Shown: positions 24,504 through 36,786 of the stretch, piece after piece | How positions within the stretch are numbered: the first letter of the stretch is position 1 | Layout: every line of letters begins with the position of its first letter | NCBI RefSeq assembly: GCF_040954835.1 | Contig: NC_090723.1 | Span: forward strand, 692,001 to 756,000 | Source: Lepisosteus oculatus | Lineage: Eukaryota > Chordata > Actinopteri > Semionotiformes > Lepisosteidae | Direction of reading: 5' to 3' | DNA length: 64,000 nucleotides | Translations under genes and position numbers: made by a program | Notes under the pieces: generated by a model | The model's input: the letters and a program-made list of their open reading frames with translations, nothing else | Told to the model about the DNA's origin: nothing | Database searches by the model: none

Positions 24504-25860
24504 ATAATCATAATCATAGTCGTTGCTTGTTTTTTCGTGAGCAAGAGACAGCCTTTACTGGTGGATAGATGGCTTTTCACAGTGGAAAGTATTCATTGTG
24601 GCCCTTCTCACAGTGTGTGCTAACTCACAAATGCAAATACAACCCCCTCCCCCTGATTTATTGGAGTGAGCCCTTAGAGAGGTGTTTCACATTCACAATC
24701 TCCTTGCCAGGAGGCTGATTCTGTTGGATCTGCCTTGTGTTTGGCCCACAATGCATTTGTTTCTTACAGCTATTTTTCACCTCATAAAAACAAAGACCAC
24801 ATGGAGTTTATTTGCTTGATGGATTGGACTATAACAAAGCAAGCCACACAACTAAACAGAGTGTGAAATCTGCTGGCTTACTTCTTCCAGTTTTCTCTCA
24901 GAAGAACCACAATAAATGCAGTCCGGTGGGAATTGGGAATAGTCCCAAACGTCAGGCCAGTTTAACTCAGCTGGTTCAAACAGTGTGCTAACAGTACATG
25001 GCTCCTTCCTCTTTATAGATGTGGAAGCAGCAGAAAGAGGTTTGTACTACCCCTTTTGCTTAGAAAGAAAGGTAAAAATAAATAAGCATTGGTATTTAAA
25101 AACTGAATCGTAAGTAACATCGTAGGTCACAAGAGGGAACTATTTCGGTGGTCTCAGCTCAGTCAAGGTGACAGGCAGTTGTACTTTGACCTGCTGTCAT
25201 GCAATTGGCACCAATTTGTGCTCTGCCAAAATAAAAAGAGCACACCCAGAAGATTACAGACCACTTTTTTTCTACAATATTTACAATCTCAAGAAACACT
25301 TATTATCTTTCTACAGAAGCCTGTGCATCAGGCCCTGCGTGACACACAAGGCGGTGTGGGCAGTGTGGTGTTTGAGCCTGCTCCGTTTTGTGCCTGGTGC
25401 CAGCTCACACCACACGCATTATTGCTGTGGCTGAGGCTGAACTAAAATTCTTGAACAAATGGACTGCTTAAACTGAACAAAACACGGAGGAAGATGCTGT
25501 TCCGTGTGCTGAAGATGCTGGAATCGATACCTTGGGAAGCAAGGAATCTGACACTCAAGGCGAACAGGAGAATCAACTTTAAAAATCTAAACAAGCAAGA
25601 AGAGCAATTAAATCATCGATGAACACCATAGATTCAGAGCTCAGCAGTGTTCCTCCAGTAACAGGATTGGGAACCTCTGTACTATCCTTTCCAGAGCTTG
25701 GAAAAACCTTTCTAAAGAAAAGCTAAAGGGGTTGAGTTTTTAGCCACGGCCTAACTTAAACAGTCAACACTGAGAGCTCGGCAAAAGGGGGAATGGGTGT
25801 TTCAAACTCTGTAACAGTGGTGTTTAGCAACAAATAAGGCCAGATATTTGAAACCGGTGA
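24504..25860. other. Intergenic DNA, no gene seen
   Basis: AT-rich sequence without supported exons. Two overlapping 88-codon open frames at 25168-25445 have no recognisable product and lack coding character. Confidence 0.45.
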
Positions 25861-27200
25861 CGTTGTGCTGTCACTGCCGGAGCGCAGCACAAACACAACA
25901 GACGCGCATCGCCGCCGCGTCCGATCGAGGCTCGGAAATCCACGGTGCCGGTACCGGTTCCAGCGGTACCAGTGAGCCCTGACCTGCAGCTGTGAGAGCA
26001 GTTCGCCACAAACGGCACCAAACCGAGCGGCGCCGCCCCCCTCCTGGGGCGCAGCACGGTACCCCCTCACCTGACATACACCCCTGGGCGTCTGGAGTCA
26101 CCCCACACACTTGCAAATACTGTGAATGTGCCCCCTGTAAACACTGCCACACGCAGACCAAGATGCGAGGGGGCCCGAAAATCATCCTCATCTTTTAACT
26201 TGGATTGGGTGCCCTGACACGTTCAGTAAGAAACCTCTCCTTCTCGCCGGACGGTCAGAGTGGACAGCCGCCTGCAGCCACCCCCGGCCAGCGGGCCCCT
26301 TGGTCACCCGGGGCGGGGGGAAACGTCGATTTACGGCTACAACCGAGGAACCGCCTGCATGTTTTTCTTAAGGGAAATAATTCTGCCAGCCTCGGCGTCT
26401 GGGAGACCCGCAGACCTGCGCGGGGGGCTACTGGCCGGACTGGGGGCGCGGGGTCCCCCGCAGACACGGGGGGCACTCGGAGGGCTTCGCTCTCCGTCGT
26501 GTTTTCACGCCACCCCGCTATCGCCGTGAAAACCGGACGGCTTCAGCCGGTTTAGCACACTTGGCGCAGAGCTGTGCGTCGGAATGGGCCCCCCCGACAC
26601 GCACCCGCAGGAGCGACCGCCCGGAACACAGGACCGCTAGCAAGAGCCCGGGGAGGAACAGCACCCCGGGAACGGCGATACGGCACATTCTTAAATGAAA
26701 CTACGACGTTACAGCCCCGCCTTGCCTTTAGGTACACTCGTTTATTTCACATGCGTTTACGGTACAGCTTCACAGCTGGGCTTTCCTTGCGCACTCCTTT
26801 CAGCGGAATGAAGAGAGCGCCGTCAGCATATCCATCCGCTCTGGAAATCAGGGGCTTGGCAGGGCCACCCTCACAGCGTTTGAAACAACGTAGACATGTT
26901 GAACGATTTAATGTACAAGCGCAGGCAAAAGTCATCGTAAGATTTAATGCAGATTTATATCTATATGTTACAGGACTGAGTGGGGAACTAGTTTCTGGAT
27001 GAGGGAGCGTTCATCTCTTCAACTGAGGTGATCAGTTCTGGTTAGGATATTCATAGTACTATTTCTTTAACATCTAGAAACATAAACATAAACGGTCAGT
27101 TAATTAAAACTGTTCTCAGCTGTATCTGATGTTGTCATTGTGTCTCTGTAGCGCTTCTTCAAATAATGATTTCAACAGTTTGTACGGAGTCTCCCCCTAA
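25861..27200. other. CpG-rich upstream flank of HEXIM1
   Basis: CpG dinucleotides are frequent, especially at 25870-26060 and 26240-26680, so this may be an outlying CpG island or an alternative promoter of HEXIM1 or of an unseen non-coding transcript. The open frames here are overlapping, mostly on both strands, and give low-complexity Arg/Pro/Gly-rich peptides typical of GC-rich non-coding DNA. I see no supported exon. Confidence 0.4.
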
Positions 27201-27216
27201 CATTTGGAAGTGGTAG

Positions 27217-27600
27217 TTCCCAGAAGGCTGGCCCCGTTGACGTTAACTGATTGGAAGAAGGAGTTTTAAATTGACAGCTCAGCAGACGAATCGAGAACCA
27301 GTTGAAGCTTAGCAACAGCGCACGAGTCATTCTGTCCAATGGCCGCGCGCAAGGACCGGGTCGAATCTCGTCTCGGGCCTCGCACGGTGATTGGTCGACA
27401 GCTGGGGCATGTAGCTGGGGGTTGTGGGATAGGTAGTTTTTTAGGCTCCCCTGGCCGTGCTCGGAATAGGGCGTTCGGACTACAAGTTCCAGAACGTCGC
27501 TCCGCCCGTAAGTTTCTGGCATGCGCAGAGCGCGCGGCGGTGTTTGTATATAAACAGGGGCTGCTGCTCTCCGCCAGCAGTTGGGAGAGAGATGTGGAGG
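27217..27600 (+). promoter_or_regulatory. HEXIM1: HEXIM1 core promoter
   Basis: A TATA box TATATAAA lies at 27547-27554, which predicts a start near 27580 and a 5' UTR of about 315 nt. Upstream are CCAAT boxes in either orientation at 27250-27254, 27336-27340 and 27390-27394. ZNF143/STAF-like elements are TTCCCAGAAGGC at 27217-27228 and ACTACAAGTTCCAGAA at 27479-27494. The mixture of a true TATA box with a CpG island fits a strongly inducible gene, and HEXIM1 is known to be induced by HMBA. Sites are consensus matches only. Confidence 0.7.
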
Positions 27601-27895
27601 CGGTAGAGTGAGGCTTAGGAGGCGCGGAAGAGGGTCACGGGTGCTGAAAGAGTTAACTGAGGCACTGGAGAGCTGAGCAACTAGCGGCGCGTCAGGAGTA
27701 ACAAGTGAGAAGTCTGAAGACAACTTTCTGCTTCGTCCAGGCTCGACGCTTCCTAGATAGAGACCGGATGTTGTTGAATTCAGGAAAGAGGAGCGACTTT
27801 TGATCAAGCCCGAGATCTCGCTCGCGTTGACTGGGGGGAGAGTCGGGGCTCGGATTTGCGCAGCGGAGCGGACGAGCCGCCCACCTGCTGCCAGG

Positions 27896-28921
27896 ATGTC
27901 GGAACCTGCCGACCCGGACAGCCAGCGGGGCCCGCAGTCCCCCGGGGCCCCGGCAGGGGGCAGCCCTGAGCCTCCGGGGCAGCTGGCGGCCTGCGAGGGC
28001 GGCGGCGCGCAGGCGGGCGCTAGGGGGCGCTGCGGAGCCGGGGGGCCGGCCCAGAACGGCGCTGCCGAGGAGCCGGGTCAGGCCCGGGGCAGCCCGGAGG
28101 CGTGTCCCGGGGAGGGCGGGCCGGCGGCGCAGGGCCGGGGCGGGGGCGGGGGCGCCCTGGACCCCGGCTGCCCCGGCGGGGGGCTGCCCGCCATCCCGGA
28201 GGCGCGCCTGGGCAAGAAGAAGCACCGGCGGCGGCCCTCCAAGAAGAAGCGGCGCTGGAAGCCCTACTTCAAGCTGTCCTGGGAGGAGAAGAAGGAGCTG
28301 GACGAGCGGGAGACGGCCCGGGCCTCCCGGGTCCGCGCCGAGATGTTCGCCAAGGGCCTGCCGGTGGCGCCCTACAACACCACGCAGTTCCTCATGGACG
28401 AGCACGACCTGGGCGAGCCCGACCTCAACACCGAGCTGTGCGGGCGGCGGCTGGGCGCGGCGGGCCGCCCGGAGGACACGGCCAGCGAGGAGGACTTCCC
28501 GGAGCCGGAGGACGAGGAGGAGGGCAGCGGCGGCGGCAGCGACGGCATGGGGCGGCCCGGGGACGGCGGCGGGGAGTTCCTGCAGCGGGACTTCTCCGAG
28601 ACCTACGAGCGCTACCACGTCGAGAGCCTGCAGAACATGACCAAGCAGGAGCTGGTGCGGGAGTACCTGGAGCTGGAGAAGTGCATGTCCCGGCTGGAGG
28701 ACGAGAACAACGTGCTGCGGCTCCGCGCCGCCAAGGGCCTGGACGTGCCCGCCGAGAGCCCGGCCCCCGAGCCGGCCCCGGCCCCCGCGGACCCCCGGCT
28801 GCAGGAGCTGCAGGAGCTGCAGGGCGAGCTGGAGCGGCTGCGGGCGCAGAACAGCGAGCTCCGCCTGCAGAACGAGCGCTGGAGCCGGGAGCGGGGCCCC
28901 GGGGCCTCGCCGGGCGAGTGA
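27896..28921 (+). CDS. HEXIM1: HEXIM1, 7SK-dependent inhibitor of P-TEFb (single exon, 341 aa)
   Basis: The first ATG in frame is at 27896, starting MSEPADPDSQ. HEXIM1 binds 7SK RNA and then inhibits the CDK9/cyclin T kinase in the nucleus, limiting release of paused RNA polymerase II. Residues 107-127 hold the arginine-rich RNA-binding and nuclear-localisation region (KKKHRRRPSKKKRRWKPYFK). Residues 159-167, PYNTTQFLM, are the conserved inhibitory motif that contacts P-TEFb. Acidic residues 193-209 follow. The C-terminal coiled-coil region that dimerises and binds cyclin T starts near 245 and continues in heptads to about 330. The length is close to the 359 residues of human HEXIM1, and the gene is intronless as in mammals. 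The N-terminal 100 residues are low-complexity Gly/Ala/Pro and poorly conserved. The CDS is extremely GC-rich, far above its flanks. No HEXIM2 was found beside it. Confidence 0.97.
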   Translation: MSEPADPDSQRGPQSPGAPAGGSPEPPGQLAACEGGGAQAGARGRCGAGGPAQNGAAEEPGQARGSPEACPGEGGPAAQGRGGGGGALDPGCPGGGLPAIPEARLGKKKHRRRPSKKKRRWKPYFKLSWEEKKELDERETARASRVRAEMFAKGLPVAPYNTTQFLMDEHDLGEPDLNTELCGRRLGAAGRPEDTASEEDFPEPEDEEEGSGGGSDGMGRPGDGGGEFLQRDFSETYERYHVESLQNMTKQELVREYLELEKCMSRLEDENNVLRLRAAKGLDVPAESPAPEPAPAPADPRLQELQELQGELERLRAQNSELRLQNERWSRERGPGASPGE

Positions 28922-29312
28922 GCGAGCACTGCCGGGCCCTGGCGGCCCCTCGGCCCCGGGCCGGCCCGGCGGGGCTGCTGGCCCTTCCCGAACTGGACTG
29001 CGGGGCGCTGGCTCCGGACTTCATCAGCAAGGAATGTACATATTTTAAGTCGGCTTGAAGCTTTTTACAGATAACGTGGTAAAATGTTTTCCTTTTTATC
29101 TTTTAGTTTTCTTTTCCCCCTCCTGGTGTTAAAACTGAACCCTCCTCTGGTCTGTACTGGTCGGACTCGACTACATCTGACAGCTGTTGAAAAGCCGCCT
29201 GTCCTTTCCTCTTCAGTTTGTAAATATATAAATATACACGATATGTGCTTTTGTGTTTTTATTTTTTCCGACTGTTTTGTTCTTGAAGCGCTAGCCGCAT
29301 CTCATGAATAAA
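28922..29312 (+). promoter_or_regulatory. HEXIM1: HEXIM1 3' UTR with two Pumilio elements and polyA signal
   Basis: The stop codon is followed by about 390 nt ending in AATAAA at 29307-29312. Two matches to the Pumilio consensus UGUAHAUA are present: TGTACATA at 29035-29042 and TGTAAATA at 29219-29226. The second is in an AU-rich run. The transcript may extend further, because mammalian HEXIM1 has a longer 3' UTR. Confidence 0.7.
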
Positions 29313-32300
29313 CATCCCCTTTCAAACTGGGGTTATCATTTTGTTTTAATAGACTAGTGGCTGCTTCAGACCTCCCTGTCCAGCTGCTCAGTTCTGGAAC
29401 AGCCTGAAGTTTCAAGTGGATGAACTGAAAGACAAATAGAGACCTGACAGCTAAGCCTGACATAACCGCTTCAATAATATCTCTTTGATTTAGATGACTA
29501 GGCAGCTTTAATCCCGTATGGTTGTGTTATGGTTAAAAGATTTCAATAGTTAAACTGTGTCCTCTGGGGTAAGGAATCGTGAGTTCACAGGTCTTGTATG
29601 GGTGTTAATGGTGAGCAGTGCAGGCAGTTGTCAATGGGTCTGTAGCAGGGAAGCACTGTGCCACAGAGTCTCGCTGCTGGTGCCCTTCTGAAAGGAGGTG
29701 CCTGGTGCCATGCTGCAGCCTGGCCTCAAGGTGCCAGCGTTCCCTCACTGTTCACTGCCTGCACACAGGGTAGTCACACCTGATCCCAGTAGACTAGAGC
29801 AGGCCTTGTGCTGAACAGCTGCCTGCGAGGATAAGAAAGGTATCTTCCTGACTGGAGAACACCTAGGATTCAGCCTTACAGTACACAGCTTGGTGATGCT
29901 CCAGAGAAGCTTTAACGACTTTGGACTTTGGGACAGTGTCTCATTGCCCTTGATATGTCTGAAGAGGTGACTGGCACTGTGTGCTGTATCCAGGCTCAGT
30001 CTTCAGAGAAGGAAGAGTAGTTTCTCTTTTTTCATAGAGTGGCACAGGTGCATGAGTTCAATAAGGTCTCATGCACAATGATCTCTTTGTGCCCTTATTT
30101 GCAGTGGCTTGTAGGTGAAGACCGGTTGGGTCCTCCTGTGACTGGAGGAATATGGAAAGCCGGCATGTTTACTTTCACTCCCTTCTCCCACTTCTTTCCC
30201 TGGAAAGCTGTGGCCTGGCCAGAGTCCTGCGCTGTTCCAGGTTTCTTGTGGTGTGAGGCACAAGTTATCAGGAGTTGGAGGAGAATTAACCTCAAGGAAG
30301 AGGCGTTCTGATTTTGAGCTGTGGTACTTTTTAAGATCTGTGTTAATTACCATGCTTTCCACTACTAACAAATCGCTTTGCACTTTATTAAGGAAATCAA
30401 GTTCTTGCCAGTCCCAGTTCTTGTGCTGCTGAATGTTTGGTTCTGGTTGTTTCAGTAATGGGTTAAACGTTGTGGTCTGTGGCCTATGATTTCCAAGCTG
30501 AGTTGATCGGATGTTAGTCTCTTTGAGTGTTTCAGTTCTGTTTTGGTGGAGAATGGTTGCCCTGGTCTTTATAAGCATAACCTTATTTTTTGGCTACTAA
30601 CCTGATACTCATCTGCTACTAACTTTCAAGGTTATGCAGAGCTTTAGCTCATACTGTTAAGGTAGATTATTTTTTTCCATGTTTGTGTTGGTTTTATTTG
30701 TCATAGAATGGTCTGCATTTAGGAAAAAAATGGATTCAACTTTTATTCCATTTCATGTGCAGTAATAAAAGATGTGCATTGAAAATTTACCACTTTTCCC
30801 AGTACATCTGAAATGCATGAGAACTGATGATTACATTAGTGCAAGCTTGCAACTTCTCTTAACTGGGGCTTTTGTTGGAGCACAAATGCTCTTGTGTTGC
30901 TTCAGGGGTTATTTACCTTTTTTCTTTTAGCTTGAGCCTTTATCCAAGGTGCTTTCCTATACCGGCGAACTGTGTAATAACATTGAATGAAATAAGACAT
31001 CTGTTAATGCAAAAACAGCAGGAGATACAGCAGTCAAAGCAAAACATGGAACAAAAATGGAAGTAGGATCTATACTTGAAGTCCATAGAAATTAACAAAA
31101 GCACGACAATACATGACCCTTAATCTAATGCAGACTCTAATCAGGTGGGTCAGAATGAGGCTCTGGCCAGTAATTTCTGTGTATCTGCCACCTCCCAGTG
31201 GGGTAAAGAGGTGTTAGAACAGGCTCCAGTGCAGTTCATCCAGGTGTTTTATGGTTTATGGTGGGAGGAGACCCATACAAACTCCACACCCGCAGCTCCC
31301 CAGTAAGTGCTCTAGCCCTGCGCCCTGGGCTGCCCAGTAGAGGTGAGCTTGCCTGTAAAGCTCCTCAGAGCAGATCTGAAGGCTGTCGATTATACAGGCA
31401 GACTAGCTGTGGGACTGAGCTCAGCCATCGCTAGAAGCTCCGGGAACCAGGTTTGAGACCCTTGAGGTCGAAGGGGAGAGGGGCAGCACGAGGGTTGGGG
31501 TTCGGACTGTGCTGGTCTGCTTGCTGTGTAGGCCTGGGCCTTTTTCTCTCCTGTCCCGGTGCTGTGATCCAGTTTTGTGGTTGCCCTTTGGGGTGTGCCC
31601 TAGTCGTTTTTAACCATTGTTTTGGCTCTCTTGATTGTCCTGCCGGTAGAGAGACCGTGTGGTTGCAGCAGGAGACCTGCAGTGGCACGTCACGGGACTG
31701 AAGTTGACAGGTTGTGAAGTGCTCTGTTTTATAGTCTTGAAAGGCACAGAACCATGTATACTAATTTTATCTGAACTGTCATTTAAACTTAATTTTGAAC
31801 TCTTTAGTTGCTTCAGGGGGTTACTCTGAGATAGTGGCTACAGGTTGTGATTTAATTTTGATATGATAACGCTTCCTTATACTCTATGGGACTCGATCCT
31901 GCTTGTCTGCAGTGACCGTGTTGCGTTTGAAGGGAGAAAAGTTTCACTTGTAAAATTGGTAGTTAAGCAGGTTGACAGAGATACTGGCAATCTTGACCTT
32001 CTTCCGAAAGCCACTAATGTCAGGCTGATGTTAACATAACTATCAGTCAGTGGCATGATAAAAGAAGAGCTTGTATTACACCGCTATTAGTAATTTACAT
32101 TTAGGGAAATACAAAAGGTCTTCAGTGTCTGAACTAGGTGTAGCAACAAGCAACAGTGTCTCATCTAAAACTGCCCTTCTGTCTCTCCTGGTCTTTAACA
32201 AAAGGTGACGAAGTTATATCTACATTTTGCAATTGTGAGAAAAGATGACAATGCACTTGGATAACTCCCAACTTTTTCTGTGGTGTGATTTTTAACCTAG

Positions 32301-35300
32301 TGCATTTTGAAAAGACCTGGTCACTTTGAAGTGATTTTTTAAAACGATTAACCTTAAGTCTTTAGTACCCTTGGCAGCATTGTGCATACACAGAAATGAC
32401 AAGAGGTGCGAGAGTTTTCTGCAGCAATGAAGTTGGCACTACTTTAGCCCTGGAACAAATACCTTAATACTTTAAAGGAGACTTTAAAAGGAAGGTTGGT
32501 TAGGGACGGCCACTGTCCAGCAGGATTTAAAATTGTTTAGAACTACTTGTATTGCAATCTGTTCTTTATCGGTTTAGCAAGTCAAATACTCAGCTAACTC
32601 ATCCACCCCTGGTTATAGAAGGCTGTAGTGTGTCTCCATTCAAAAGGGGCTCTAGTTCAGTGTGATCATCTTCCAGAAACACTGATAAAATGTTCCACCT
32701 TTTTAAGAAATCCTGTCTGACTGGAATATTTTATCTGTGAAGTGTTATCCTTGAGGTCGGTTAAACTAAATGCAAATACTATCAGTTTATATTTAGAAAA
32801 GGTTTTCTACAGTACATCTGCATATTTTCTCTGCAAATGAAGTTATTGGAACATAAGTAAAGGACAGAGCATTTCTGAAAGTGAAACTGACAAATCACAA
32901 ATAAAATTTGTAACAACAATAAGCAGAGCTCATTGTAAAGGACTATATTTGAAATCCTCTGTGCTTCTGCTGTACAGCATGATTATGAAAATTTCAAATG
33001 AAATACTGAGTCGACCTTATCTACTGATGTCAGGTTTGAAAAAGGAATTAGGGGCTTGGTGGATTGTGCTGTTAGCACTACAAAAACGCTGAGTAGCACA
33101 AGTCAGCGCAAAGCACATTTGTAAGGTTTCATGTGAGACTTAATTCTGCCTGCAGAGAGGTGATGGAGCTGCGCTTCTCCAGCACAGTGGCCGGGGGGCT
33201 TGGAGGACCCCCTCCTTCAGGCCGTCCTGGTGCGGAGCTGTCTGCCAGTCAGTCCTTCTCCTTCTGAAAGCTGGAACTTGCCGGGCTCTTGCGTCAGAGG
33301 TGTGAGAAAGGGAGTTTCCAGGATCCGTGACTGAAACCAGCTGGGAGCGAGGCAGAGAGGTACTTCAACCCCCTGAAATAAGGACCGAAGTGAAAGCACG
33401 ACTGTAAGACAAATCAGCACAGATTTGCAGTCTTGGGTGGGCAGGCTGCTTGTTCAGACCAGGAACATGCAGTCCTAATGTTAGGAGTCCAGCAGGGCAG
33501 CTATCTCTGCTTCAAACACAAACCGGTTTGAGTCCTCCTCCTTAAAATCACACTTGTTGAGGTCCCAGGAGGTAGGACTTTCACTTCTACCACAATTATA
33601 ACTAAATTTAATGGCTAAACTGTCCTGCTATTGTAAAATTGCCTTATATCTTACAATAACCATAGTTATTTGAGAAAAGTATAACACTTTACACCGATTG
33701 AAATAATTTTTTAGTGGAAAAAAACTTTTGGCATAATTTGTGAAGATTTATTTGGTATCTTTAATGGAAATGACTATAAACATTGAGCTCACCAGAGAAG
33801 CAGAACCTTGTGAAAATACCAGTCACTTTTTTTTTTTTACATTCTTCTGGATTCATAAGTCCTTTTGCTTAAAATCCACCTTGAGCTGCTTTGTTAGTAT
33901 GAAGATAGTTTTATGAGTGCTCTTCAGCATATTCATATATCTTTTTATAGATGTAGATATTTTTTTATTGTATTATCACCAAAACTGCACAAGTACTAAA
34001 CAAGATCTTACTATTACATTGTAGAATTTTAATACAACTCTATATTTTACACCTTTAACTGTATATCGTAATATTCTTTGTGCATGTGCCTGTTTTATTG
34101 CTTCCCTGCATTGCCTAGAAGACATAAATGATATAATCACCTAAGGCTTGTTCATAATTTCATTCTTTAATATCGTACAGTTCACTTTATTAACCCTCCG
34201 GGGGAAATTCAGTTGCCAACACAGAAGAACATAAAAAACTACACGGACAAATAACTCTGCGCCTTGACCAGATCACACTGTGCAGTGCACAGGAACAGTA
34301 AATGAAAATAAAATAACAGTAAAACTCCAATGCTTCCCATCTTGGATCTATAGTTTTATATTTTTCTCACTTCTACCTTTGCCTAGCTCATGTTATATGA
34401 ACAGCATCTCGTTTCCATAGGTACAGCAGAAAAATATAATCCAAGACTGGAGATTTCTTAATTTTAGTGCTCCTCATATCTAGAGTACTTCCTCCTATTC
34501 TGTGCTAATATTTAACGACAGCCTTGGACACGATATTGATTTATTCCTTAGTAAAGATGAGAGAAAAATAGTTATTTAGTATACCAGCCATTTCTCTTTC
34601 TTTGTCTTAAAGTTCCCATTAGTGTCTCTGTTATCTCTCTCACATCCTCTACCTTGCGTGACTCCATCCTGAAGTGTCACGCCTGTTGATTCTGCCCTGG
34701 CAGCTGTGGGGGTGTTCTTCTGTGATCTTCTAACATTTACTGAACGTACCTGCCAGCTCAACAAGTTACACAAATGAAAAGGTGTTCAGCTGTCAGGTAA
34801 TAACTATCCCTTTTTTATCGAGAACTGGAATTGCCTAGATATGTGCATGATCATGTAAAAGTAACTGAACCACATTTAAACAATATGATGCACTGTACAG
34901 CACCTGTGAGACTCTCCTGCTCAATGCACTTGTGCTGTGTGGAAAATGTCGCCCAGAGATTTCTGGCTCTGGGGGAACACTCTGCCATTTTCATCCCGGC
35001 TGTGCTCTAAATCTCCGCAGTTAATTGGATAGTTACTTAATTCATCTGCTTCCTTATTTAGATGTTTATTTAACTTGTTTCTTTGGTTTATCAAAAATAC
35101 TTGACTTAAGGGAACTGTTTCCAACCGGTTCAGCCTGCAGAATCTTTTTTGTAGCCTCTTCTTAACTTCCTGGCTGTTCCTTCTCTTATTAATCTGCTCC
35201 TACTAGTTGATTCAATGATGATGTACACACACGGGTGCGACTGACACTGTGTCACTCCCACAGTGAGCGACTTGTCCTTCTGCTGAGGTCTGGGGTCTTA

Positions 35301-36690
35301 CAATTCAGGCAACGTACAGTTCCACAACGAGGGCAGTTCTGATACTCTGCATCTGGGACAGGGTTGATACCCTATACAAATCCCATTTGACCTTTAAGCT
35401 GAAAGCAGATTTGCAGATATACACAAATCTGAAAAATGAAATAAATTAGCCGCTCCTAATTTATGCTTAAGAACTTGGTTGGAGGAAAAAAAAATAACAT
35501 AAGACAGTGTTCCTTCAGGAACAGGGAAGAGAACCAAAGATGCGCCACTTATTGGCTACCTATTTTTTCTTTTAACACAATATACAGGGAGACAGTGTTG
35601 TTGGTTTCCCTGAAACCCACAGCTGACGCGGCCTTGGCATGTTAACCTGACCTATGTGCTGTTCTTGCCGTGTAACTGCCTGCTACTATACAAAGGAAAT
35701 GTGAGGCTTTACAGCTTCGTACTAACAGGTAAACAATGTATGTTCTGGAGCCTTCCGCTGGACCATTATAGAAATTGTTTTATAAAGCTTTGCATATTGC
35801 TCGTTATCAATGTATAAATAAGTATTTCATAGGTAGGTGTTTCACATGCACACAATCTGTTACAGCCTTTACATTGACGTTTGTTTGTTGACGTTGGTCG
35901 TTCTGCTTTTTAACGTGTAAAATAAACACAACAGAAGGTCTTCACCAGCCAGCGCTTAATTGTGAAGCGCACACCTGTGAAGACCAAAAATAAACCCTGA
36001 CTGTCAAACCTCCACGGGCTGTTAATCTCTTGTTACTTGAGCTGACGTGTTTTTGCTACGGGTTTCATAGAGTAACGTGTCCCACCCGCGGCGGTCTGTC
36101 GGCAGGCCTGTCACTAGGCCTCGGACTTTCCTTGTCGGTGTGCCGACATACGCGGCCCCCAGCTCAGGAATCCCCTCCTTCCGACTCGGGCACAGAGGGC
36201 AGAACTGCTGCGCTTCGCTAACCGATAAATGCAGTTTTATTTAAAAAAAAACACAACCTCTTTGGACAACCAACCGTTCAGTTTATTGTAGTTTTATTTT
36301 ATTAGGCGTTTCCAAGTTTTTAATACATATAAGTGTGTACAGTATGTAACTTATTTTTCAAATCTGACACGTTAAAGCCTTATCTTATTTTTTTCTGTTA
36401 ATACAAAGTCTATTTGAATATAATTCTGTGCTATTTAAAATATATTTACTTATTTGCCGCGGTAAAATTAATACCAGCGCCAACACCCACAACGAAATTA
36501 AAGCTTTACACGAGAAACTGAAAGAATATTAATCTGATGCGAAACCCAATTTGAGTAAAATATTTTACGATTATGTAGAAATTTATTTTTGTAAAAACAT
36601 GCAAGAATCACAGTTTCTGTTCGTCGTTCACAACCACGTTTATTGCAACACGAAAGTAAACGGATTAATCTGAAAACTGGGCACTCCCTG
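29313..36690. other. Long AT-rich gap downstream of HEXIM1
   Basis: About 7 kb with no exon that I can support on either strand. The composition is AT-rich, especially 32700-34500 and 35700-36650. Open frames are short and unlike any known family. A LINE-type 3' tail lies near 34180-34330. Additional polyA-like AATAAA sequences (for example near 30764) mean that part of it could be a long HEXIM1 3' UTR. Confidence 0.45.
34175..34330 (-). repeat. LINE 3' tail-like fragment (reverse)
   Basis: On the minus strand the sequence reads CAACTGAATTTCCCCCGGAG then GGTTAATAAAGTGAAC. This pattern of GAATTTCCCC..GGG..TAATAAAGT is the usual 3' end of a group of fish non-LTR retrotransposons. Only the end is preserved and no coding remnant was found. 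Confidence 0.5.
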
Positions 36691-36702
36691 CTCTCGGAGG
36701 CG

Positions 36703-36786
36703 TATGGGAGATGTAGTCCTTCTAGTCGCCCATCGGCGGAAGGGCAGTGTTGGTTAAACTACTTTTCCCAGGTATCATTTCGGACG
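36703..36786. promoter_or_regulatory. Paired ZNF143-like motifs, orphan promoter-like site
   Basis: The minus strand has ACTACATCTCCCATA (36717-36703) and the plus strand has ACTACTTTTCCCAGGTATC (36768-36786). Both resemble the ZNF143/STAF element, and a short CpG cluster lies between them. Such elements normally mark active promoters, often bidirectional ones, but no coding exon is recognisable on either side. Confidence 0.4.

Noticed and set aside
26574-27002. 142-codon frame upstream of HEXIM1
   Set aside because: It starts at a non-ATG codon in CpG-rich promoter flank and has no domain or exon borders.
28014-28036. CTCF-like GCGCTAGGGGGCGCT inside the HEXIM1 CDS
   Set aside because: It has two mismatches to the core consensus in a very GC-rich coding region where such matches are expected by chance.
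28102-29058. 318-codon frame overlapping HEXIM1 on the same strand, and 27692-28618 and 28425-29030 on the opposite strand
   Set aside because: They are shadows of the GC-rich HEXIM1 coding region, with low-complexity Arg/Gly/Ala/Pro peptides.
29313-36690. Possible HEXIM2 next to HEXIM1, as in mammals
   Set aside because: No second PYNT motif or basic RNA-binding region is present on either strand.
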